This document shows positions 35,677 to 46,495 of a stretch of DNA of 64,000 nucleotides, piece after piece (the stretch's first letter is position 1; each line of letters opens with the position of its first letter). The notes under the pieces were generated by a model. That model ran no database searches. It was given only the letters and a program-made list of their open reading frames with translations, and was not told where the DNA came from. Both the position numbers and the translations under genes were made by a program. The DNA comes from Flabesymbios commensalis (lineage: Eukaryota; Annelida; Polychaeta; Terebellida; Flabelligeridae): contig OZ024905.1 in the NCBI GenBank assembly GCA_964017125.1, positions 39,072,979 through 39,136,978 of the forward strand, given 5' to 3'.

Positions 35677-38600
35677 GTGAACACTGAGGTTATAAATGAT
35701 CAGGTCGGTGAAATACGCGTTCTGTCATGGAACATAAATGGCTTAGGTAACAAACTGGCAGATCCTGATCTTTTAGCATTTATTCGTGAATACGATATAA
35801 TATTTTTAACTGAAACAATGAAAAGTAATGATTATACATTGGTATTACCCGGGTATCAGTTCCATCATGTGAGTAGAACATTTAAACATAAAAATGCTTC
35901 AAGAGCTTCTGGTGGTATTGGAATACTAGTAGCCAACAAATTTGAAAAACATACTAGAACAGACTCGACCTATGATCATCTGGTATGGTTAACTATAACT
36001 ACAGAATACTATCAGAAAAACATTAAAATCGGCTGTGCCTATATACCACCAGGAAACTCTACATATGTTGGTCTAAGAAATGATTATTTTACTATGTTAG
36101 AGGAGGAAGTGGCTAGATATACAGAAAGTCACCATATAATATTATGTGGTGACTTTAATAGTAGAACTGGCCGCGCTCCAGATTACGATAATAATATCAA
36201 TGTTTTAAATGAACGCTGTAATGAGGACGGAGTCATTAACAAATATGGACGATCTCTGCTAAATTTTTGTATAAACACAGAGCTTAAAATAGCCAATGGT
36301 CGATTGTTTGATGATAAAGGTATCGGCCGCTATACATACTACTCGCCCATGGGAGCAAGTACTATTGATTATATGATACTAAGAGAAGATTATATGATCA
36401 GTAAATTTAAAGTTCTACCGAAATTAGTAGAATCGGTTCATTGTCCTATAAAATTCCATATTCTCAATTCAAAATTGAAAGAGTTAAGCTCTGCAGAAAT
36501 GAACATACATATTAATGACTCATCACCATGTTCCGATGTTTATATATGGCAAGATGAAAAAAAGATAGAGTACCAAGCATCTGAAGGTTGTAGTAGCGAT
36601 AATCTATGTGATATTTTCAATGGTATGCTAGAAAATGCATTATCCCCGTTATTTCTAAAGAAGCAGCATCAATCAAAGTGTAGGAAAAACATAAAAAATA
36701 ACTTTCCTTCAAACCCTTGGTATGATAAAGAATGTAAATCTCTAAAACAAGTTTTAAATAATATTGCTAAAGATAAGAAGTTTAACACGCGTCAAAGTGA
36801 ATATAATATAATGTTACGCCAATATAAACGATTAATCCAGAAAAAGAAAAGACATTACCAAGAAGTCAAACTGAGTCAGCTTGAAAATATGAGAACAGAA
36901 GATCCAAATTCCTACTGGAAATTTTGGAAATCTTTAAAACCCAGAAATTCAACCAAAGGTCCTACCCTGTCACAGTTTGTGAAATATTTTGAAGAACACG
37001 TCTATCCTCCTCATGTTGACTATTTTGACTACGATCACATGAATAATATAATGAAGCTAGTTAAATCATCCCCAAATGATATTAATGAGAAGGTAGAAAA
37101 TGGACAATCAGATTTGTTACAGTTCTTAAACAGCCCTATAACTAAAGACGAAATTCAAAAAGCAATTAGAAAGTTAAAATGCAAAAAAGCGGCAGGCATA
37201 GATGGTATTCCTGCGGAATTTTACAAGCATGGTAGTAATGAACTCTTACCAGCACTAGTTTTACTGTTTAATACCATTATAGCCAATGGAGAATATCCAT
37301 CAAGTTGGGTCACTGGTATAATTCATCCTGTTCACAAAAAATCTGCCCATAACGTGCCCGATAACTACAGAAAAGTTACAGTAATGCCATGCATTGGGAA
37401 ATTATTTGAATCTGTACTTAATAAGAGACTGTCTTTTAAAAATGATGTATGCTATGATAATGATCCCTTTCAAGCCGGCTTTAGAAGTAACTCCCGGACG
37501 ACTGATAATATATTTATACTATGTGCCATTATAGATAAGCAAAGGTGTCTTTCAAAGCCCCTGTATACATGTTTTGTTGATTTTACAAAAGCATTTGACT
37601 ATATTGACAGATCAGCACTGTACTATAAATTATTGAGCAGAGGAATAGACGGCAATTTTTTAAATGTAATAAAGAGTATGTTCTCTAAAGCTGAGTGCCG
37701 TGTAAAATGGGATTCATGCATCAGCGAGATATTAAAAAGCGAATTTGGTGTCCTGCAAGGTGGTATGCTCAGCCCCAAATTATTTACAGAATTTCTGCAG
37801 GATATATCCAAATCATTTGATCAAGGTGAGGGTATCCCCGTAGACACTTTATTAATTGTATACTTGTTATTTGCAGACGACCTTGTCCTTTTTTCAGATT
37901 CTGCAAATGGATTGCAAAAGCAATTAACTGCCCTGTATAAGTATGCTTCTCTGTGGCATATAATAGTCAGCATTCCTAAAACAAAAGTTCTCATATTTAA
38001 CAAACGTCATACGTCAGAATGTGACAGCTTCTACTATGGTGATGACATAATAGAAAAAAATGAAAAATGTAAATACCTTGGGGTTGTATATAGCACTAAA
38101 TATCCTAAGAATGTATTGAAAGAAACGTTTCTCCATCTCGCTTCCCAAGCTGGTAAAGCAGTTTTTTCTCTACACAAGCAATCTCGTCCCGTAGTCGGTA
38201 AATTGTCACCTGTTATTGCATTCAAGGTTTTTGATTGTCAAATACTGCCCATATTAGAGTATGCAAGTGATATATGGTATACCGGTGATAGTGTTAACGA
38301 TTTGGAAAAAATACATCTAAAATTTATTAAATCAACGCTGGGTGTTAGAAAGCAAACACCCACTCCTGCAATTTATGGTGACACAGGACGGTTTCCATTG
38401 ATTATCAGGCAACATATTAAAGCTGTAAAATATTGGTGTAGAATTCCAGACCTATCTCAGAACCACCCTGTCAGAAATGCCTACAATATGCTACTAGAGC
38501 TAGATGGCACTGGATTCACAAACTGGTGCTCGCGTATTCGGTCTGTCCTTGAACTAACCGGGCTAGACCAAGCTTGGGAGACGCAGCACATTGGCAATAC

Positions 38601-39081
38601 AAATAAATTCATGCTTTCCTTTAAAGATTCAATTGTTAGAATATTTACACAGCGGTGGAGACAAGATATTGAGAGTTCAAGTAAGCTGCGCACATATTCA
38701 TTAGTGAAAAAATCTTTGTGTGTGGAACCATACATCTTAAACATAAAGGGGAACCACCTCATAACAGCAATGGCGAGATATAGAATGAGCTCACATGATT
38801 TAAAAATAGAGAGAGGACGATTCAATAATCCAAAAACTCCAATAAACCAACGAATATGCACAAGGTGTGAATCAAACGAAATTGACGACGAAATACACGT
38901 TCTTCTCCACTGTAATGCCATGAACAATGAACGCGAAATCTTGCTTAATTATATAGCCGGAATTATCAATATGCAACCAACAAATGATATTTTTCTACGA
39001 ATTATGACATCTAGAGACATAACAGTGGTGAAGTCGCTAGCAAAATTTATCTATGGTTGTTTTAAACAAATTAAGGGTTAA
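35677..39081 (+). CDS. LINE ORF2, endonuclease-reverse transcriptase
   Basis: 1,134 open codons from GTG 35677; the frame is open from 35605 but has no ATG before 35818, inside the endonuclease. Endonuclease motifs: SWNINGLG, FLTET, CAYIPP, ILCGDFN, STIDYMIL. The last motif reads SVHCPI where SDHCPI is usual. Reverse transcriptase: KAAGIDGIPAEFYK, CFVDFTKAFD, VLQGGMLSPK, and the catalytic FADD at about residues 731-734, then KYLGVVYS. The C-terminal C-x2-C-x9-H-x4-C resembles the zinc-ribbon-like end of many LINE ORF2 proteins. The role is target-primed reverse transcription. The ORF begins five bases after the ORF1 stop in another frame, so start by reinitiation, a non-AUG codon or frameshift is implied. 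Confidence 0.88.
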   Translation: MNTEVINDQVGEIRVLSWNINGLGNKLADPDLLAFIREYDIIFLTETMKSNDYTLVLPGYQFHHVSRTFKHKNASRASGGIGILVANKFEKHTRTDSTYDHLVWLTITTEYYQKNIKIGCAYIPPGNSTYVGLRNDYFTMLEEEVARYTESHHIILCGDFNSRTGRAPDYDNNINVLNERCNEDGVINKYGRSLLNFCINTELKIANGRLFDDKGIGRYTYYSPMGASTIDYMILREDYMISKFKVLPKLVESVHCPIKFHILNSKLKELSSAEMNIHINDSSPCSDVYIWQDEKKIEYQASEGCSSDNLCDIFNGMLENALSPLFLKKQHQSKCRKNIKNNFPSNPWYDKECKSLKQVLNNIAKDKKFNTRQSEYNIMLRQYKRLIQKKKRHYQEVKLSQLENMRTEDPNSYWKFWKSLKPRNSTKGPTLSQFVKYFEEHVYPPHVDYFDYDHMNNIMKLVKSSPNDINEKVENGQSDLLQFLNSPITKDEIQKAIRKLKCKKAAGIDGIPAEFYKHGSNELLPALVLLFNTIIANGEYPSSWVTGIIHPVHKKSAHNVPDNYRKVTVMPCIGKLFESVLNKRLSFKNDVCYDNDPFQAGFRSNSRTTDNIFILCAIIDKQRCLSKPLYTCFVDFTKAFDYIDRSALYYKLLSRGIDGNFLNVIKSMFSKAECRVKWDSCISEILKSEFGVLQGGMLSPKLFTEFLQDISKSFDQGEGIPVDTLLIVYLLFADDLVLFSDSANGLQKQLTALYKYASLWHIIVSIPKTKVLIFNKRHTSECDSFYYGDDIIEKNEKCKYLGVVYSTKYPKNVLKETFLHLASQAGKAVFSLHKQSRPVVGKLSPVIAFKVFDCQILPILEYASDIWYTGDSVNDLEKIHLKFIKSTLGVRKQTPTPAIYGDTGRFPLIIRQHIKAVKYWCRIPDLSQNHPVRNAYNMLLELDGTGFTNWCSRIRSVLELTGLDQAWETQHIGNTNKFMLSFKDSIVRIFTQRWRQDIESSSKLRTYSLVKKSLCVEPYILNIKGNHLITAMARYRMSSHDLKIERGRFNNPKTPINQRICTRCESNEIDDEIHVLLHCNAMNNEREILLNYIAGIINMQPTNDIFLRIMTSRDITVVKSLAKFIYGCFKQIKG

Positions 39082-40342
39082 AAATATTGAGTATGATAAA
39101 TGTAAATTCATCTTCTAGCTAAAATATTTTGTATGTGTGTCGTGACTAGCATGATTAATTATTATCATTATTATCGTTGTAACGTTACATTTTTATGTAG
39201 AACAATCACAAGTCACCTGTCGCTATATTATCCATATTATCATGCCTTCATGATCTGACTTGGGTATTACCACATATCAGGACGGCTGTTGCTCTCGGAT
39301 CTTATTATTTGGCTTTTTAGGGCCGGTTAGGGACGTTTCCGTCGCCTTTGTTATCAGACGAGGTGGGGCCTTATGGAGGATTTCAGAGTTGCTAAGTCAA
39401 CTGATTTTCTCTATGAGGTCGGGAATGTTTTTCTTCGATTGTAACTCCTAAGTATGTGGTACTAACTAGGTCGTGAGTGAAATGGTATGAACTAAACAAT
39501 ATAGTGAATGTTTTTGTGCGAGGGCCATAAAGATAATAAATCACTAGTTAATTAAACAAACTTTATTGCTATTGTGTGAGTGCCATGTCCTGCGTGAATG
39601 GCACGCATATTTATTATCCGTAATTTGTATTCTTATTACATCACTAAGTCTCCAACACTCGATAATATGGATGGTTCTGATGCTATACTTTGTTGGCAGT
39701 CGACGAACCACCATGTCTGACTTTTATTAGTATGTATATATTGTGTTTCGGTGGTATTACTGTTATTACGTTGTTAAATTTACATCACCAGTGATCACTA
39801 GTCTATATCAGGGAATCGCCGAGTTCATAGCGACTGTCCTTGCATGGTCACATGGCTCGGAGCTACCTGTGTCGCAGATTGTCACATTGCTTGTACTTGC
39901 ATGATATAATATTTGATTTTTAAAAATATCGTGTAATTTTTAACATTGTCCTAATACATTCTCAAATTACTGTAGCATAATTATGCACTTGTATATATTC
40001 TAGGTTTCTACGCTTTCCAGAGTGTCTTTTTTGCTACTATATATATAATTAGCATGTCATACATAGTAGCTATTTTATCTCTGGTTTTGGTGCGGGAAAC
40101 AAAATGATAGACCTTATGTTACCCTGGCAATGCCTTTCAATCTTATTTAAAGTACATACCCAGTGTTTCTTATGGCAATGCCAGTTAACATGATTTTAGT
40201 TGTGTATGTCATACTATGTATATTGTCATATGATTTTAACAAATTAACAATGTTGTATATACATGTACATATCTCTAGTTCTATGACAAATAAGTCTGGA
40301 TTGACTTTCTTTCTGTCAATAAAATATCTGTCTGTCTGTCTG

Positions 40343-42047
40343 CTGTACTTTTTAATCGTGCCTAATAGACATAATGCTTGAGACTACCTTCCAAAAATAT
40401 GTGCGTGGCGGAGTTGTAAATAATTTCAGGGACATACATTTTGGGATAGCCAATAGATAATTCCCATAAATGCTGAAAATTAATATCAACTGCTGATTTG
40501 GTGAAAATGATAAAAAATGGAAATCATATACATGGTAGAGGTCCAAAAAAAGACCAAAATATCCAAAAATTGAGTTGGGACACCTTGTTTTTTATAGATT
40601 TGGTGGATTTTATCCCTGCATTTTTTCAAAAATATTAATTCTGCTATGTCACATGACATGCGACACATCATATTAAATAGCATGTTCAGTATCCGAGTCA
40701 TACGATTTGACTTCCCAGCATGTAGACATAATATTTAATTGACCTATAGTGAGAAATTACCCATTAGATAATCCGTCACATCCACCATTACGGGTGGAGA
40801 TACCTTGCGTCATATATGATATATGATATACAAAAGTGATTAGAACCTTCCACACTATATATTATCACATTTTTACTATTTACACACATGTCAGTTAAGA
40901 GTTGTAATGTGTATAAAAAACAGAGACATTACTGATATATCGTCCGCGAAACCTACGCCATTTATATTAGGAATTCTTATTTTTACTGTACATGAGATAT
41001 TTTCGGGTTCTTCCATCAAGTCATTATTATGCACACACTATGCAAACATAAAACGTATCTTCTTGATTCATTATTTTTTCAGGAATAAACCAACAAAAAA
41101 AAATACCATACACTCCAACAGTGCGCCGGAAACCATTATAACTGTCACATATAATTTTTAAAAGCCTTTTATCTACTCTTAGTTTAATACGTTTATACAA
41201 CATCCCATTCATCCACACTAATTCGAAATGTGTAGACTTGAACAATTATTCTGCGACTTTGCCATAGGCTAGTAGGTTCCCATGGATTCTTGATAATTTA
41301 ATTTGAAATATCAATTATTGTAGAACAATAATTATGGTTTATAGATAAACCTTGTATGATTAGACTAACACTTAGTAATTAAAGTCTAAGCGCTCATTTT
41401 GTTACAATGGTATTATGACTTTTAGCAGCGATGTGATTGGTGATTTATTATACCATGTGCAGAATATTATGGAATAAATTATTACTTGTATCAGATATGA
41501 GACTAGCAAGAACTGGCTCGCTCAAATATCTTGGTATGATAACTTGTCATTTATCCCTGTCATCCAAATTAGTGACTCTATACAGGAGACCTCTCCACAG
41601 TAACCCCATCGCCTAATTCTAAAAGGGTTTGGGGGTAATTCCATATATGTGGTCAAAAATATAATGTTTGTCACTTTTTGTACTATTAACTATCTCAGTT
41701 CATGTTTTGGACATACCAAGGATGTTATCTACATAACTTCCTTGGACATACCGATTCTCAAATTTGTTGTGGGTGGTTTATGGGGGGGGGGGGAGGGTGC
41801 ACGAAAGTGCTAATTTGAAAATTTTACACGTTTGTTGTTCAGCATCCCCCACACAAAGTCTGGTTCACTTTGGGTAATCTTCTTTCTTCTTCTCTTCTTT
41901 GAATCAGCTACAACAATAGCATACGGAAAAGTTCTTCAAAAAGCGACTTTGATACGCAGCGAACCTAAAAACTGAAAAACTTCTGCAGCATCTATTGGCA
42001 CAGGCCAATCTGCTCATTTAGCTATTTTCTTGGGATCTGGAACCCAT
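40343..42047. other. intergenic DNA, no gene seen
   Basis: AT-rich with a G homopolymer at about 41781-41790 and only short ORFs without recognisable features. Confidence 0.45.
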
Positions 42048-42171
42048 CACACAAATAAGAATCTTAACATTATCTTAACTTTCGCTCATTGCCATTAGTT
42101 AAGATGATCGTAACCTTTCTAATGTTAATGATAGAAAGATAAGATAATCTTAATATTAAGATTCTTTGTGG
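42048..42171. mobile_element. small MITE, AAGAATCTTAA inverted ends
   Basis: CACAAATAAGAATCTTAACA on the left pairs with TTAATATTAAGATTCTTTGTGG on the right; inner ATCTTAACTTTC and GAAAGATAAGAT also pair. About 124 bases. Confidence 0.65.
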
Positions 42172-42694
42172 GCTAGGCCCACTCGCTACTCGTCCCTCAG
42201 AAATCACACGACCGCAGTTACTATGCGTATGGTAGCTCTGTCCTAAAACACTGCATTTCGCAGCATTGAGTTAAACCAATGGAATCTCACGTTCTCAAAT
42301 ACGATTCTATGTCTTTCCAACTGTTCTTCAACTGTCTTAACGGAACGTTTATGTCTTTCGTAAAAGCAGGGCTTTTTTCCATATCTATTGGTCATAATAA
42401 ATGTTGTTAACTGTTAGTATTGGTCAGCAACTTCCACCTAACTTGGTAGTATAGTCCACCTGCTATATATTAAATTTCGCTCACACTATTTTGTTCACGG
42501 TCACAACTATGGGTACTTTTTAAGACCGGTTGTAATCTTATAGGTGTGCTGGAATAAATATTACGTTCTAGAGCAAAATTAATTGACTGATAAGAGACAG
42601 GCCGACAGACAGATTAATGTAGACTATTTCACCAGAAATATATACATACAGAGTACCTTAGGTGGGGAGCATAATTAGTCATATTTTGGCTGAG

Positions 42695-42953
42695 TTAACG
42701 TAAAAGTTAACATGTTAATCTTTTAATCTTTAAAAACAACTATAGTCGTTTTAAAACTGTTTAATTGCGAGGTAATTCACAGTTGTTGAAAATGAAATGT
42801 GTGCTTAAATATATAAATATTTGCAAATGTTTGGTCTCAAATTAAACATGTATGAGCAATTATTACCCACTTGAAGTTGTGGGTCGCGGTAGCGAGACAC
42901 AACATTAAGTGTGTGATAATTTAAATAAGATAACTCAGCGTGTAGAGGGTTAA
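42695..42953. mobile_element. TTAA-type hairpin MITE, family B
   Basis: ACTATAGTCGT, GCAAATGTTTGG and the CCCACTTGAAGTTGTGGGTC / GAGACACAACATTAAGTGTG arms, ending GAGGGTTAA. The left end is uncertain because several TTAAs occur there. Confidence 0.65.
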
Positions 42954-43129
42954 CAGCGTCTGGTCGTCTACAAAAAAGGATTCACGGATACAGATTTATA
43001 GCAATGTGTTGTATAAGACAAAGTCCATGATATAACGTAGGTCTTAAAGCAGCACAGCTTGCTGATAAGGTACTAGTCTGTGGTTCACATACTTATGATA
43101 TACGAATAGCAGCATAACGAAGGCAAGTG

Positions 43130-43690
43130 TAAACACTGTAAGTACTGAATAATAGTATTATGTAACTGCGATGCATAAACACTGTAAGTACTGTATAATA
43201 TTATTATTTAACTACGATGTATAAACACTGTAACTACTGAATAATACTATTTTGTAACTGCAATGTATAAACACTGTGAGTGCTGAATAATAGTATTATG
43301 TAACTACGATGTATTAACACAGTAAGTACTGAATAATACTTATGTAACTGCGATGTGTCAACACTGTAACTACTGAATAATACTATTTTGTAACTGCGAT
43401 GTATGAACACTGATTAACACTGTAACTACTGAATAATACTATTATGTTACTGCGATGTATAAACACTGTAACTACTGAATAATACTTTTTTGTAACTGCA
43501 ATGTATAAACACTGTGAGTGCTGAATAAAAGTATTATGTAACTACGATGTATTAACACTGTAAGTACTGAATAATACTATTATGTGACTGCGATGTGTCA
43601 ACACTGTAACTACTAAATAATACCCATTATGTCACCGCGATGTTTCAACACTGTAACTACTAAATAATATTATTATGTTACTGCGATGTA
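43130..43690. repeat. 46-bp minisatellite, about 12 units, higher-order order
   Basis: Units of the form TAAACACTGTAACTACTGAA then TAATACTATTATGTAACTGCGATGTA vary slightly. The order of variants (GCAATG, GTGAGTGCTG, TTAACAC, GTCAACAC) around 43230-43370 repeats around 43490-43610, so blocks of about five units were copied together. Confidence 0.85.
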
Positions 43691-44339
43691 TGCCTTTACA
43701 CTTTACAATGATATATTTATTTTTCCAGTTTAGTACATGTCTATGTTTGAAATGTTGGCCTATATAAAATAATTGTGTGTTTGCGAACAATACAGTCCTA
43801 TATTATTAATTATATATGTAATTCTAAAGGGTGCATGTTTTTTCGTTTAAAACTGGAAACTGTGTTAGATTTCAAATAATTAAATACAATTAGCTAATGG
43901 AATATATGTGATGTAAACATATTATTTTCCTTGGATTATCCAAGTTGCAATAACAGCACTATCTAGTCAAGGGGCTCTCTACAGTGAATATACAGTGTAT
44001 CATCGATTTTATTAAATCGACAAATAAAAAATATATGCCTAGAGCAGATAACAAACAGGTCAATACGAGCCTGTAGGCTACTATAGGCTATGTGTGTTCA
44101 ATATAGGAATACATGTATATCGTGATTCTCATCACAATAGCTCACGTCTTAGCATGTTTTGTTTCGGGCACTTCAATGAGTGCTATCAGTGATTCATTGA
44201 TACGGTAATCGATATGCTCTACATTTACTTCTACGCATGTATATACTTTCATTTTAAGAAAAAAATATTTATAGAGCTTGTTGTTGAAATTAACTTTTTC
44301 TGGTAGGAAATGATTCGTGAGTTTTCTTAGTGCTAATAA
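43691..44339. other. intergenic DNA, no gene seen
   Basis: AT-rich sequence without repeats or ORFs that can be assigned. Confidence 0.4.
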
Positions 44340-44570
44340 TCACCCTTTGTGGTTTATGGTTCTGGTCGTGTTGGTTTGCTTGTTTGTCTACTTGTCAGCG
44401 GGATTACTTACAAAGTAATGAACGGATTGGCATGAAACAGAGGGATGTCTCCAGTCAAGGAACAATTCATTAAATTTTGGGGATGATAAGGATTACGATC
44501 CGGATCCAGGATTCATACTTCGATTCGGATCGCGCAGCGGAGGTTTGCAGTCTCTGACTGACTGTCTTGT
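44340..44570 (+). repeat. dispersed repeat with GGATTACTTACAAAGT / GATCCGGATCCAG core, copy 2
   Basis: Same order of blocks as 22440-22720: TGGTTCTGGTCGTGTTGG, GGATTACTTACAAAGTAATG, CAAGGAACAATTCATTAAAT, GATCCGGATCCAGGATTC and CAGTCTCTGACTGACTGTC. Confidence 0.7.
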
Positions 44571-44809
44571 TTTTTTTAAATGTATTTTACCCACACGCAA
44601 ATCAAATATGTACTCTCCATACACATGATTCAAAAGATGTGCCGTTGCTTAAAACTTAGAGGTACTAGATTTGAATCCCGGTCGGGTCAGATGTTTTGTC
44701 ATCAAAAGTTCAAAATGCATAAACCGTATTCCAAAACACTTTTGAAAGGCCTGGAGTATGCATTGGTGTCTGTCGTACAGTGCAATGTACTCAGATTTAC
44801 ATTAAATCC

Positions 44810-45055
44810 ATTAACCAGGGTGAATGAATTTCGTGAATTCCTCAGTCAATTCTGAACCAATTTTCATGACGTTTTGCACACACTATTTATTCTCTAGTCA
44901 AACGGCGACTACTCTGAACATTTCACGAGGTGTGAAAGGTAATTCAGAAACTAGACCACTCGACATGTAATGAAATTCTGAGACAAAGTTAATGGGTTTA
45001 TAGAGGGGGCGACATTTTTTTTTATTTACTACATGTTAAATAGACTAACTTTTAA
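44810..45055 (+). repeat. dispersed repeat family G, forward copy
   Basis: Matches the reverse complement of 16545-16745 over most of its length, with an extra ~40 bases in the middle. Confidence 0.7.
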
Positions 45056-45406
45056 ACTAAACAATAAATGTTTAATGACATTTTCAGGGTAGTCGCCGCA
45101 TCACTGGAAAATAGTACTTGTCGAATGTTAGAACAATTTGGTTGAGTGAAAATCATTCACCACGGTTATTGTGAAGCGGACATTCTATTAAACTATAAAG
45201 AGGCCTTGAAGTTATTTGATAAGTGTAGCCAGCATTATTAGTCCCGACTTCGGGCTTCCTTCTTTCGCGAAATTGCCATGATTGTGCACAAAACGACGTT
45301 ACCTAGTCACTTTAAGATCTGAAGTCCGACATCGAAGACGATATCGAATTCTGACTTGGCGGGCAACAGTGCTAATAACTGCATGAAGGCATGTGGCAGG
45401 ATGTAT

Positions 45407-45735
45407 ATATGATGCACCACGCGGTACCATGGGGTACCAAATAGAAATCCGCCATTTTGTTTAATTATTTAATTGATTTTTCAAAGCTGTACCCTGGGTA
45501 ACAAAAAGTGTAAAATAATTTTAAAAGCTGGCAAAAATGGATGTGAAACGTTCTTATTTTGCAAAATATTCTTGTTTTGGGGGCATTTTCGTCACTTAGA
45601 CCTATTGGTAATACATCTTTCAATGTCGGAACCTGTTGCAAAGCAAATTGCCGTCGCATTTACTAGGTGGCGCTTTAAATCACGCGGTACCCCGGGGTAC
45701 AACGGTACCCCGGGGTACAGCGTGTTGCATCATAT
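45407..45735. mobile_element. MITE with ATATGATGCACCACGC ends and GGTACCCCGGGGTACC palindromes
   Basis: ATATGATGCACCACGCGGTA on the left faces GTACAGCGTGTTGCATCATAT on the right. The right arm carries two adjacent GGTACCCCGGGGTAC palindromes; the left has GGTACCATGGGGTACC. 329 bases, no real coding capacity. Confidence 0.75.
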
Positions 45736-46124
45736 GTACATTATATGTATATTATTATAAACACTGATATACATAATAATAAACACTGATAAAGCATACA
45801 TACGTAATTGAATGTCTAAATAATATTAACAGTAGATTATTTTTTATATCTCATATATTTTTTTTTAATTTAACTATTTTGATCATGTTAATTAATATTT
45901 TGCCACTGTTGTTGTCTGCATGACAATATCAAAAGCCGGGGGCCATCTAACTAAAAATCTGAAGATACAGTTAACTTTCTCTAATTTCCGTAAGAACAGT
46001 TAAGATGCTATAACTTTTCGAATATAATTAGATGGATGTGCTCGTGTTTTTATTAATGAGCCCTTCTTTATCAACTTATCCACCCAATGAGTTATCTTTT
46101 TTTTTCATTAGTATGTTTAATGCA

Positions 46125-46374
46125 TTAACCCTTTCAGCGCGGGGACCATCTTTAGACGTCAGAATCTGACGTCTATCGACGTCACATATTCTGACGTCTA
46201 AAGATGATCCCCGCGCTTAAAGAGTAAAATATGTATAATGGGCCGTAGACCCATAACATAGATATTCAAATGAATTGGAAAAAGATAATTAAGACATTTA
46301 TGATGATATCAAATTGCAAAACCCCTTAGGTCTCCATGGTTTTTACGACAGTATTTCAGCGTTGTAAGGGTAAA
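46125..46374. mobile_element. TTAA-type hairpin MITE, family C, just upstream of gene 2
   Basis: Left end TTAACCCTTTCAGCGCGGGG; hairpin TTTAGACGTCAGAATCTGAC ... TTCTGACGTCTAAAG; right end AAGGGTAAA. It ends about 60 bases before the gene 2 start codon. Confidence 0.78.
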
Positions 46375-46434
46375 AGGTAATATAATTATGATTTTTTTAC
46401 AGATTACACATGGTTTTATCATCATCAAATAAAC

Positions 46435-46495
46435 ATGGAAGCTGAACAACTGCTATTTTACATAATAATTGCGGTGTTTATGTCAACAGTAACTG
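46435..46495 (+). CDS. gene 2 exon 1, signal peptide
   Basis: ATG at 46435 gives MEAEQLLFYIIIAVFMSTVT, a hydrophobic secretion signal, then a GTAAGC donor in phase 1. ATTTTTTTACAG ending at 46402 could be an acceptor for a leading 5' UTR exon. Confidence 0.8.

Larger units (their letters stand above)
33240..40342 (+). mobile_element. near-full-length LINE (CR1/L2-like, esterase-type ORF1)
   Basis: Two consecutive ORFs followed by about 1.26 kb of 3' sequence ending in TGTCTGTCTGTCTG after CAATAAAATATC. A short tandem repeat at the 3' end, an ORF1 with an esterase-like domain and an ORF2 with APE-type endonuclease plus reverse transcriptase fit the CR1/L2 group. The 5' limit is approximate: the GC-richer stretch from about 33240 is taken as 5' UTR. 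No target-site duplication was found. A 3' fragment of the family lies at 49090-49358. Confidence 0.82.
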
